64,000 bases of DNA from JASDSY01 sp041441465 (GTDB taxonomy: Bacteria; Muiribacteriota; UBA9980). The translations under genes were made by a program, and so were the position numbers. Location of the stretch: assembly GCA_041441465.1 (NCBI GenBank), contig JASDSY010000031.1:62001-126000 (forward strand). The letters run 5' to 3'. Of the stretch, positions 44,501-52,814 are shown in pieces. Below the pieces are notes generated by a model. It was given only the letters and a program-made list of their open reading frames with translations. It was not told the origin of the DNA and searched no databases. Each line of letters starts with the position of its first letter. Position 1 is the stretch's first letter.

Positions 44501-47500
44501 GCCGGTAGTATCGTTCGAACCGATATCAACGGCAAGAGGATTTCCGGTGACATTCAAATTAGGCGTAGCGTAATTTCCTGCATTATCGATAATAGAAGTC
44601 TGCGAAGCTACGACGTTTATACCTGAAGCCAGCGCGTCAATCCCATATTTTCCCTTTATTTTTATCGATGTAGTGTCGACATCGCCCAATACGACAATAA
44701 TCTGTTCTTTGCCGCCGTTAGCGAGGCCGGCGCCTGAGCCTATAGTGCCGGAAGGATAAATCCTTACAGCCGAAGGGTTATTAACGGCCGCTGTCACAGA
44801 CTCATTAAATGTCATTATAATTTTATCGCCGCGGTTGATACCGTCATTTCCTACATCGACAAAAACCGAACTCTTTAAATAAGGCGGCGATCCGTCAAGA
44901 ACAAGATGCGAGCTTACGTCAGTTGAATATACCTCTGTCGGGTAGCTTTTAACTTTATTCGCAATAAGCTGAATTACATCGGAATTTTCAATAAATTTAT
45001 TATGGTCCGCGCCGAGAACAATTTCAATGATATTATCATTTGAAACTGCTCCTGTATATACGCGGCTTCCGGTTCCTAACGTGCCGTTGCCTATTATCGA
45101 AATAACCTGATCGCCTGATAATCCGACAAGAGTCGAATCATCTACCGCACGGTCAAACGTAACTTCGATAGTAGTTACATTCGATGTATAATTCCTGTTA
45201 TCTTTATGTTTTACAGCGGTAACAACAGGGCCTCGATTTTGCAAAGAAATTTCGGCCGTTGTTTCGCCCGAAGGGTTGCCAGCTGAATCTGCCGCTTTCA
45301 CCGAAGCCACATAAGTACCGTCTTCTACAATACTGCCTATAGTGTCGGTACCATCCCATTGTACTTCCTGCAATACACCGGTAGCAATAGAAGTATTTGA
45401 AATGAGAGTTTTTACAATAGCACCTAAAGTTGTTTTTACCATAACTTCAGTCGTGCATGGGCCGCTGGCGTCGACAAGCGTATAGCGGATTTTTGTCTTG
45501 CGTGTATTGACGTTTTGCGAAGCCGGAGCGAACGGACTCGGTTGTGCTGTTAGATTATTAATCACAGGGGCCGTGCTATCGACTTTAAACGTCGATGTCA
45601 CTGTATTTTCATTCATCGCGACATCTTTCGCTTTTATTTCAAATTTGTAAGTGCCGTCTTCTACCGGAGTATCGGCTTCGTCACGGCCGTTCCATGCTGC
45701 CGTATGCGCTCCGACCGTTTGAGGAACCGAAGTTATGATCGTCTTTACAAGATTATCAAGACTGTCAAGAACTTTAATCGTAACCTCGGCCGATTCCGAA
45801 ATACTATATTTTAAAGTAGTTGAATTTATAGTGCTTAATGAATTATTTGAAGCAAATACCGCCGGTTTTACAAGTAATCCGGTAATATCAGGAGGAGTAT
45901 TATCAACGGTAACATTTAATACCGCCGGATTTGGATTTCCTATATTGCCGGCAAGGTCAACCAAAGTTATTTCTATTCTATAAATTCCTTCAGCAACTAA
46001 AGTATTTGTATTATCCTTGCCATCCCACTGCACCGAATGTGCGCCGAGCGTTTGAAGATCTGGCGCCAATAAATTTCTTATAAGCGCACCGCTTTGCTGA
46101 TAGATTTTAATTTCGACTGTACCTGATTTAGATATAGAATATGAAATTGTTGCCGCATCGTTAACACCGGAAGAAACGGCAGGTGAAATAGCCTGCGGAT
46201 TAACGCTGTAAGGCGCTATAATCGGTCCGGTTTTATCAATTACAATGTTACCGGTATACGACTTGGTATTTCCGGCAAGATCTTCTGTTTTTATTTCAAA
46301 TATATAGGCGCCGTCAGCTACTATAGAGTTACCTGCGTCACGGCCGTCCCATGTTATCGTATGCTGAGGTATTGTAGCAATAGCCATAACTGTCGGAGGC
46401 TGCAGCTGTTTGATAATAATACCGCTCGTATTTTTTACGTTGATCTCAACGGTAGCCTGTTCATTTAAAGCGTATGAAATTGTAGTAGTGCCGGGCGGAA
46501 CATTAGGCGAAAACGGCGACGGGCTGACTCCGTAAGGCGTAATATCAGCCGCGACATTATCGACAGTAACGTTAATATCAACGGTGCTTGAAAAACCCGT
46601 TAAGTTAGTTGAAATTATCCTGATCGTATAAACGCCGTCAGAAACGACAGTGCTTGTATTATTTGTGCCGTCCCATATCTTCGTATAAGCGCCGGCTGCT
46701 TTGTTGGCTTTAGGCTCAAGTGTCTTAATTAATGCAGCATCATTCCATGCATTACCGCTGCATATTTTAATTTCAACCGACGATTCACTGTCGATCGAAT
46801 ATGAAAGTGTCGTAGTCTTTTTTGTGCTTGATGAAAGCGTCGAAGGCGCAAACGGGTTATTTGTAAGCACCGGCGTGCCAAGAGTTATTATCGGTGAGTT
46901 TGAAACTACGGTAACATTTTTTGTAGCAGTAGCCGAAACATTGCCGGCAAGGTCAGTTGCCGTCACCCTGATCGTATAAACTCCATCTTCTGCATTTGTT
47001 GTGTCAGTTTTTTTACCGTCCCATACAGCGGTTTGAGCGCTTCCGGAAATGACATGGTTTACGTTATTTTCTATAACTCTTACGACGTTATTGAGAGAAT
47101 CGATAACATCGATAGTAACATTCACGTTCGGAGCGAGGTTATCGCTTAACATATAACTGATAGCGGTAGTGGATTTAGTCGGCGAAGTCGGCGAAAACAT
47201 ATTATTTGAAACACTGAGGCTCGATACTGCCGGAGCGGTTGCATCGACAATAAATGAACGGACAACGCCGGCAGCGCTGTAACTTGTTTTATCATTTGCA
47301 TAAACCGACCAGAACCATTTGCCTTCTGGAATTGGTATTGGAAATCCCGACTGTATTTTAAATGATATTACCGAACCGACAGCCGGCGAGTTATTTTGAA
47401 TTGAAAACGGACTCGACGGAGTAAACATTGCAATTAAAACTTCAGAGCTGGCCCCGGCGGCGGCATTTGAAATTGAAGCCGGAGCGGCGGCGGTCATAGC

Positions 47501-47740
47501 TTTAGGGCCGTCAAACACCACTTTCATTTCAAGCGTATCATTTTCCGGATCGGACGGCATCTGCCACTGTAATTCAACATCCAGCGTACTTTTGTAGTAT
47601 GTGTCATTCGCCGGACCCACAATTGCAGGCGTTTGCGGAGCCGCACCCGAGGCAAGCGCCATTCCATAAAATGAAAAAATCATTATCAGGGCACTCAAAA
47701 CGCCCCATATTTTATTGTTTTTTAAATTAATAAGACTCAT
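41528..47740 (-). CDS. Giant exported protein with tandem FlgD-type Ig and Big-like domains
   Basis: This 2070-residue protein has a signal peptide (about 9-31) and an N-terminal FnIII-like region (about 36-170). Six tandem FlgD-type Ig modules of about 100 residues follow (each with a TISYxLxxxxxVxIxV strand, WDGxD and DGxYxxxIxAxDxAGN; about 170-800). Then come four cadherin/Big-like repeats (YYDVNNNGLDAGDKIIVGFD and relatives, about 800-1250), a long unassigned beta region, and a C-terminal FlgD/sorting-type Ig module (YPNPAKRYTKIQYLINQNAE) ending NGDTIEKTGKIAVLK. It is probably a cell-surface fibre or adhesin; the last module could serve in attachment or export, which I cannot prove. It is the first gene of the unit with the small Ig lipoprotein, the TPR lipoprotein and the VWA protein. 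Confidence 0.85.
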   Translation of the reverse strand: MSLINLKNNKIWGVLSALIMIFSFYGMALASGAAPQTPAIVGPANDTYYKSTLDVELQWQMPSDPENDTLEMKVVFDGPKAMTAAAPASISNAAAGASSEVLIAMFTPSSPFSIQNNSPAVGSVISFKIQSGFPIPIPEGKWFWSVYANDKTSYSAAGVVRSFIVDATAPAVSSLSVSNNMFSPTSPTKSTTAISYMLSDNLAPNVNVTIDVIDSLNNVVRVIENNVNHVISGSAQTAVWDGKKTDTTNAEDGVYTIRVTATDLAGNVSATATKNVTVVSNSPIITLGTPVLTNNPFAPSTLSSSTKKTTTLSYSIDSESSVEIKICSGNAWNDAALIKTLEPKANKAAGAYTKIWDGTNNTSTVVSDGVYTIRIISTNLTGFSSTVDINVTVDNVAADITPYGVSPSPFSPNVPPGTTTISYALNEQATVEINVKNTSGIIIKQLQPPTVMAIATIPQHTITWDGRDAGNSIVADGAYIFEIKTEDLAGNTKSYTGNIVIDKTGPIIAPYSVNPQAISPAVSSGVNDAATISYSISKSGTVEIKIYQQSGALIRNLLAPDLQTLGAHSVQWDGKDNTNTLVAEGIYRIEITLVDLAGNIGNPNPAVLNVTVDNTPPDITGLLVKPAVFASNNSLSTINSTTLKYSISESAEVTIKVLDSLDNLVKTIITSVPQTVGAHTAAWNGRDEADTPVEDGTYKFEIKAKDVAMNENTVTSTFKVDSTAPVINNLTAQPSPFAPASQNVNTRKTKIRYTLVDASGPCTTEVMVKTTLGAIVKTLISNTSIATGVLQEVQWDGTDTIGSIVEDGTYVASVKAADSAGNPSGETTAEISLQNRGPVVTAVKHKDNRNYTSNVTTIEVTFDRAVDDSTLVGLSGDQVISIIGNGTLGTGSRVYTGAVSNDNIIEIVLGADHNKFIENSDVIQLIANKVKSYPTEVYSTDVSSHLVLDGSPPYLKSSVFVDVGNDGINRGDKIIMTFNESVTAAVNNPSAVRIYPSGTIGSGAGLANGGKEQIIVVLGDVDTTSIKIKGKYGIDALASGINVVASQTSIIDNAGNYATPNLNVTGNPLAVDIGSNDTTGPKVVSAKYYDVNNNGLDAGDKIIVGFDKAVLVDPDPNPNTFNIFTLPVSDSTFGGNIDSFGAGSTFTYSGTKEVSVVLGTNPKITVKGLYLLGNNFNGSPSGIDISQVTAGEISDLSGNNATASLPVDIGSLDITAPKILAAKVTSNFGDNLINPTSTQLIITAIPDDSSLNTGDLTADLTSIGGSSKEVLTKGGGNVFQKALTLPAPPPYMTGAYNFVINAEDFSGNAASPYTFTAYVVEPAYELKAEVNPSSVPKRVDLSAAPEEFIVNILPKFQTQNKGFDTIVIDHPGVGSGNGYSFTSDTIDVFIGGVRVNTANYTETRIDPSLTITLNDNVKITPSTANPKITVKFKLNIPTASNSPTGSTFEVKISEKSFAAGFYQKAVNGDADGITNNNNTTRVVVSNVAIEDVKTKLDYSDFFWRINFEVKFNQELATSQAPTCSYQPTGTGTAVKEIPVQFMKFENKADTTDSNKIKAYFTGYVRVPIDNIDYLSDFTMFARNFYDTDGVQLAKVYKKSNSMATGFIISSFTSPLDGKDLLVTVLATTAVTPAFQLGLRQPGKLPVYKLKNELISHRQNLFTYKYRIDENYPGQIDVLVMEPGAAFSAPAVNAAIAKTGKSGSLKSAALKSGAAISSEPVYYSINTMASDLSTKMTMKSPDGLFEVSKDAEKLPGMKMFTISRQTAAYTENLSINDKLVKFGGIYQFSTDGSSFKNNFKIKLKADNDAIEYFSQTKSGVSGISADKVGIYQLVDGSWKYLKTEIESEGVYAVETNKPGIFGLFADMEKPEVIFNNVSGQIVKNNVALETKDSGSGIDLSSIKVVCDGKNYNITPSSAEEKNGMIVLYFNPESFKKAGIDASAKTNLSFEIADNSGNVARTQMILYQAAGQNDIYKSIIAYPNPAKRYTKIQYLINQNAEEVVLKIYDMNANLVYSSDMNSTMASNSPQAATWNLVNDDGERVANGTYFYKLKIKINGDTIEKTGKIAVLK

Positions 47741-48042
47741 TTATAATCCCGTCCTTAAAAGACTTAATATATTACTTCAGGTTTACTTATCGACAAAAAA
47801 ACACTGAAATTAATATTTAATTTTATTGCGCGGCATACATCATTTAATGTATAATAAACTTTATTATTATGAAATTTATAAGGACGGGCAGCCGATATTT
47901 AGCAATACCGGCTTAACCTATAGTGTACTTCTTAAACCTAAAATAGAATTACATTGCAATTTTATTTTTAAAAAAATATTCATAATTTTTAAATTTGTTA
48001 TTATGATATTAATTTTAAATTATAAATTCAACGGAGGCTGAA
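47741..48042. other. Divergent intergenic region
   Basis: These 302 nt lie between the giant Ig gene and the transglutaminase gene. A 10-bp inverted repeat CCCGTCCTTA (47748-47757) / TAAGGACGGG (47879-47888) surrounds them, the left copy acting as the giant gene's ribosome site. A short frame at 47826-48041 translates to a FnIII-like fragment. No complete promoter is convincing. Confidence 0.4.
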
Positions 48043-50181
48043 ATGAAAGAATCAAAAACGGATATGAAAATCAGGTATGCTGTCATTTTACTGTTTTTAT
48101 TTTTATTTACATCTTTAAAAGACGCAAATTCAATGAGCGTAACACTTAAAGACGGAAAAAATTACAAAGCCGAGGCCGCTGAAAACGAAACATGCGTAAA
48201 AATTTTAAAAGGCGATAGTTCCGAGGTTATATCACTTGGCGATGTCAAGTCTATTGATTTTTCAGATGAAACCTCTGAAAATAAAGTAAACAAGGAAACC
48301 GGTGCAACCGCTGCAGTTCAAATACCGGCCGATGTTAAGGAAATTTTATCAAAAGTGCCGGATAAAAGTAAATTTCCGAATGCCGGCGGATATGTGATCG
48401 AAGACGAAGATACATATACATTAAATAATGACGGAACATATAAAATAGAATCTCATTATATCTTTAAAATATTCGAAGACCGGGCTGTAGATAATAATAT
48501 TTCACTTGGTTACGCATTCGAACGCGAATCGATTAAAATTATCATGGCGCGTTCAATTGCCGAAGACGGCACCGTAGCAAATCTCGACCTGAAAGACGTA
48601 AAAGAAGGCGAAGCATACCGCGGCGCTCAGTTTTTCTCTAATACATATAAAAATATAACGGCAACAATTCCTAATGTAAAAAAAGGCTCGATAATAGAAT
48701 ACAAAATTGAGCATAACGTATTCAAGCCTATAATTGACGGATATTTCTGCCCTGGCATTTATTTCATAAGCGGCGAACCGAAACTTCACACAAAAACCGT
48801 CATAAAAGCTCCAAAAACAAAAAAACTTTACTATGCCGCCAAAAACTTCGACAGGTTTTACGATAAAGCATTCGAAATATTAAAACCTCTTGAAAAGCCG
48901 CAGATCAAGGAAGAAGGGAATCAGATCATATATACTTTCGAGGCGAATAACGTTCCGGAATTAATATCTGAAGAAAATTCACCTAATTATAAGGAAATCG
49001 TGCCGAGAATCCAATTTTCGGCTTATGAAAACTGGGATAAGATATATGAATGGTTTAACGATAAATTCGATAAATTCGTAGCTGAATCATCTCCTGAAAT
49101 AAAAAAACAGGTACAGGAGTTAATTAAAGACTGCAAAACAAACGATGAAAAGGTCGCCAATATCTACCACTGGATTCAGCAGCAAAATAGATACATTTCA
49201 ATAAAAGGCGACATAATTTCAGGATTATCGGGACATCCGGCCAAAAGAACATTCGACAATAAATACGGCGATTGCGTCGATAAGGCTATATTAATGGCGG
49301 CAATGCTCAATGAAGCCGGAATAAAAGCTTATCCTACGTTATTAAACGCAGGCGGCGGCACATGGGACCTTGACGTGCCTCACTTATATACCAATCACTC
49401 GATTTCATTCTTAACTTATGACTCGAAAGAAATATTTTTAGACTGCACTTCGCAGGACAGCCGGTTCCCATTTTTCAGATCCGACGATCATGACAGAAAT
49501 ATAATGATACCGCAGTTAAAAAAGCATGTCAGAGCCGGAATGCCTGTCAGCGAAGTTAAAATATACAGAGACGTCATTATAAAAAAAGACGGCGGAATGT
49601 CAGTCAAAGGCAAAAAAGAAGTGACAGGCATTTATGAAAGCTCAATACGTTCAAGAAATAAGCGTTTAAAAGAAGAAAAAATAAAGGAAATGATCAAACA
49701 GGGCTTAAACGGCACAATGCCCGGCGTAGAATTAAAAAACTTAAAATACACAGATGTTATGGATCTTTCCAAGCCGGTAATAGAGGAAATCGAATATACC
49801 GCGCCAAATGTGGCTATAGTAGCCGACGATCTTATACTTTTCTCGGTGCCGGGATACAGTTTTAATTTCGCCGAAATAAGCCTTAACGAAAGAAAATTCC
49901 CTATAGATTACGATATTTTGACACGCGCCGAAAATATTTACACATTTGAAATTCCCGAAGGTTATAAAGTGAAATACATGCCGGCAAAATTTGAAATAAA
50001 AAATAAAACCATTGATTTCAGAGCAGAATATAAAGAAATCGCGCCAAATAAAATAAATTTCAACGACAGGTTTGAGATAATAGCAAGAATGGTCGACCCT
50101 GCCGATTATCAGGCTTATAAAGCCGACCTTGAAAAAATAATGAAATACGCCGGCGAAAAAGTCGTAATCGAAAAGAAGTAA
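48043..50181 (+). CDS. Exported DUF3857/transglutaminase-core protein, active-site intact
   Basis: The 712-residue protein has a signal peptide (about 8-30), a short SH3-like N-terminal module (MSVTLKDGKNYKAEAAENE), a DUF3857 domain (about 100-330), a transglutaminase-like core and a C-terminal beta domain. The papain-like triad is visible as C411 (KYGDCVDKA), H452 (TNHSISF) and D467 (FLDCTSQD). DUF3857 proteins are usually periplasmic and poorly characterised. GGAGG lies just before the ATG. A paralogue of the same layout follows 172 nt downstream. Confidence 0.85.
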   Translation: MKESKTDMKIRYAVILLFLFLFTSLKDANSMSVTLKDGKNYKAEAAENETCVKILKGDSSEVISLGDVKSIDFSDETSENKVNKETGATAAVQIPADVKEILSKVPDKSKFPNAGGYVIEDEDTYTLNNDGTYKIESHYIFKIFEDRAVDNNISLGYAFERESIKIIMARSIAEDGTVANLDLKDVKEGEAYRGAQFFSNTYKNITATIPNVKKGSIIEYKIEHNVFKPIIDGYFCPGIYFISGEPKLHTKTVIKAPKTKKLYYAAKNFDRFYDKAFEILKPLEKPQIKEEGNQIIYTFEANNVPELISEENSPNYKEIVPRIQFSAYENWDKIYEWFNDKFDKFVAESSPEIKKQVQELIKDCKTNDEKVANIYHWIQQQNRYISIKGDIISGLSGHPAKRTFDNKYGDCVDKAILMAAMLNEAGIKAYPTLLNAGGGTWDLDVPHLYTNHSISFLTYDSKEIFLDCTSQDSRFPFFRSDDHDRNIMIPQLKKHVRAGMPVSEVKIYRDVIIKKDGGMSVKGKKEVTGIYESSIRSRNKRLKEEKIKEMIKQGLNGTMPGVELKNLKYTDVMDLSKPVIEEIEYTAPNVAIVADDLILFSVPGYSFNFAEISLNERKFPIDYDILTRAENIYTFEIPEGYKVKYMPAKFEIKNKTIDFRAEYKEIAPNKINFNDRFEIIARMVDPADYQAYKADLEKIMKYAGEKVVIEKK

Positions 50182-50353
50182 TTTTTTTTTAGTAACAAGA
50201 AATTATAAAGATTTTATATTAATAATTTAACTTATGAGGCCGTGTTGAATGAAATTTAATTTTATGTTTCAAAACTATTGATTTTACACAGTCTCTATAG
50301 TTAGATAATATAGTAAAAAAATTAAAGCATTAAATTTCAATTGGAGGTAAAAA

Positions 50354-52447
50354 ATGAAGAGTAAAAATTTTTATACAATCATAAACATCTTGATAATAGC
50401 GATTTTCGGATTATCGGCAATCGCGGCTGCCGACACGCTGAACATGAAAAACGGCGATAAAATAAGCGGCGACGTGACATTAAAAAACGGAATGGTCAAC
50501 GTCAAACCGGAGTATTGCGAAAAAATTCTGATCCCGTTTAATAAAATCAGTAATATAGAATTTAATAAAAACAAAGACACCGAACCGATTGAATCGATAA
50601 ATGACGATATTTTAAAAAACGCTCTCAATGAAAAAATAGAACCTGACAAATATCCGAATGCCGGCGTAATTACCATATATCGTGAAAGGATAATAACGTT
50701 TAACGAAGACCGCACATCAAAATCAGAATCGCGCGTGGTATTCAAAGTATTGAAAGAACGCGGCCTGAACGAAGGAAACATAGTAAGGACATATAGAAAA
50801 GCCGACGAAAACATCGAAGTAATATTTGCACGTTCTGTTTCACCGGACGGTAAAATTGTTTCAAATATCAGGCAGGACGCCATAAAAAGAACTGACAAAT
50901 ATATTTATTACCCTATATACGACAAATTAAAAATATTGCAGTTTTCAGTTCCGGAAGTAAAAATAGGAAGCGTCGTCGATTACAAAACTGTTGCCTCTAA
51001 TTCAAAATGCGACATTTTAAATCCTGCCGAATACAACGAATATTTTATAAGCAACGATCCTTCGATCATCTCGAAATTAAAAATAATCTACCCTAAAAAC
51101 GTAAAAATCGATTTTAAAAAATATAATTTCGAAAAAGACAGCCTCGAAATAAAAATCGAAAAAACAGCGGACAATACGATAGTAACATATGAAAAGCGGA
51201 ATATTCCGGATTTTATACAGGAACCTGCAATGCCGCCGCTTCCTTACTTTGCTCCTATGATAAGGTTTATTGAAAAATACGATTTAAAGGCTATTGCGGC
51301 CGAGCTAAAAAAAAGAATATCGCCGGCAACCGCTTTGGACAAAAATTTAAAGGCGGAAGTCGCGAAAATTATCGAAGGCAAAAAAACACCCAAAGAAAAA
51401 GCGGTCGCTATATATGAGTATCTTGCCACTACAATAAAAGACGTATCAGTTCATAATTCGATCAATGATTATAACGCAACTCCGATCGCGGTATTATACA
51501 ATGAAAAATACGCTTCAAGCTTCGACCGCGCAGTTATGTTATATACATTTTTAAAAGAAGCCGGATTAAAAGCCGATATATGCTTCGGTACTTACTCAAA
51601 TTTCGAGCCGTTCGACGCCGATTTCTTTACTATAACGGATTTTCATAACGTACTCGTCGAATGTGAAGGTGATTTTCTAAATCCTGACGCGGAATATTAT
51701 CCTTACGGAATAATCCCGTCCGAATACACCGACAATAAATATTTTCGAATTTTCGAAGGTTCAGGCAAGCTTTTTGATATAAAACGCGAAAAATTCGAGA
51801 AAAAATACAGCGATTTATCGCTTGACATAAAAATTTCAAAAGACGGAAACACGCTGTTCACTCTTACAGAAACCGGCTACGGCGAAGACGACCCGGTAAT
51901 ACGAGCATCGTTCAAAAATATGAAACCTGTCCACCGCAAGCAGACATTCGAGCAAATAGCATCCGATATAGCAAAGGGCGGAAAAATGAATGAATATAAA
52001 TTAAGCGATGTCGAAAACAAATCAATCAGGGCTTATTATACAGTTAATTTCGAGTCTAATAATTATATATCAAAATTAGGCGATTCTTATATGCTCGTAC
52101 CGATTCCTTATACCGGAGTAAACACCGGATTAGTAGCAAAAGAGAAGAGAAATTTCGACATATTCTTTGATGAATACAGTCTCGACTCGATGGAAATCAA
52201 AATGAAGCTGCCTGAAGGCTATAAATTGAAATACCTTCCGAAATCATTTGAAAATAAGAGCGAATATTTTGATTTTTCAATGAAATTAAGCTATGACGAA
52301 AAAAATAATCAGGTAATTTACAAACGTACAAACCATAACCTGAAGAAAATAATTTCAAAGGACGATTATAAAAAGCTCAAGGAACAATATGAAAAAGCCG
52401 GATTATTGAAAAAAGAGCGCATGATTCTGGAAAAAATTACGAAATAA
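50354..52447 (+). CDS. Exported DUF3857/transglutaminase paralogue, catalytic residues lost
   Basis: The 697-residue protein has the same architecture as its upstream neighbour: signal peptide (about 10-28), SH3-like module (DTLNMKNGDKISGDVTLKNG), DUF3857, transglutaminase fold and C-terminal domain. At the aligned active site KYGDCVDKA is KYASSFDRA (Cys to Ser at 389) and FLDC is FLNP (Asp to Asn at 443), while H431 remains. It should not be a transglutaminase; a binding or regulatory partner is likely (inference). GGAGG precedes the ATG. A small MoaD-like gene starts 8 nt after its stop. Confidence 0.82.
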   Translation: MKSKNFYTIINILIIAIFGLSAIAAADTLNMKNGDKISGDVTLKNGMVNVKPEYCEKILIPFNKISNIEFNKNKDTEPIESINDDILKNALNEKIEPDKYPNAGVITIYRERIITFNEDRTSKSESRVVFKVLKERGLNEGNIVRTYRKADENIEVIFARSVSPDGKIVSNIRQDAIKRTDKYIYYPIYDKLKILQFSVPEVKIGSVVDYKTVASNSKCDILNPAEYNEYFISNDPSIISKLKIIYPKNVKIDFKKYNFEKDSLEIKIEKTADNTIVTYEKRNIPDFIQEPAMPPLPYFAPMIRFIEKYDLKAIAAELKKRISPATALDKNLKAEVAKIIEGKKTPKEKAVAIYEYLATTIKDVSVHNSINDYNATPIAVLYNEKYASSFDRAVMLYTFLKEAGLKADICFGTYSNFEPFDADFFTITDFHNVLVECEGDFLNPDAEYYPYGIIPSEYTDNKYFRIFEGSGKLFDIKREKFEKKYSDLSLDIKISKDGNTLFTLTETGYGEDDPVIRASFKNMKPVHRKQTFEQIASDIAKGGKMNEYKLSDVENKSIRAYYTVNFESNNYISKLGDSYMLVPIPYTGVNTGLVAKEKRNFDIFFDEYSLDSMEIKMKLPEGYKLKYLPKSFENKSEYFDFSMKLSYDEKNNQVIYKRTNHNLKKIISKDDYKKLKEQYEKAGLLKKERMILEKITK

Positions 52448-52455
52448 GGCTGGCA

Positions 52456-52740
52456 ATGAAACTCAAGTTATTAATTTTTTTAGACAGGATTGATTTTTTA
52501 GAAAAGCTTGAAGGTATAACTCGGACGGGCAAAAACGAGTTTACGCTTGAATGCCCGCCCGAAAAAATCCGAATCGATGGAACCGGCGCTCCGTCAGTAC
52601 AGGGTCTTCTAAAATATCTGCATATTCCGATCGAACTTGACTTAACATTTGTAATCGTAAATAAAAAAATAATTTTTAAAGATATAATTTTAAACGACAA
52701 CGACGAAGTCGAATTTTTACCGTCGATATCAGGCGGATAA
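52456..52740 (+). CDS. MoaD/ThiS-like beta-grasp protein with C-terminal Gly-Gly
   Basis: The 94-residue protein ends NDNDEVEFLPSISGG. The D-E-V-x-F-L-P-x-x-x-G-G ending is the hallmark of MoaD/ThiS sulfur carriers, where the terminal Gly is thiocarboxylated. The middle (APSVQGLLKYLHIPIELDLT) fits the helix of the fold. The N-terminus is longer than typical ThiS. No E1-like (MoeB/ThiF), MoaE or ThiG gene is nearby, so the pathway is unknown. It is tightly packed between the transglutaminase paralogue and the GT-C gene. Confidence 0.75.
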   Translation: MKLKLLIFLDRIDFLEKLEGITRTGKNEFTLECPPEKIRIDGTGAPSVQGLLKYLHIPIELDLTFVIVNKKIIFKDIILNDNDEVEFLPSISGG

Positions 52741-52814
52741 AGATTTTTCAGTTCTTTTATTTCTAAAAAACATTTTACTAAAATGAACAAAAAAATAATC
52801 CGGAGTAACATTTA

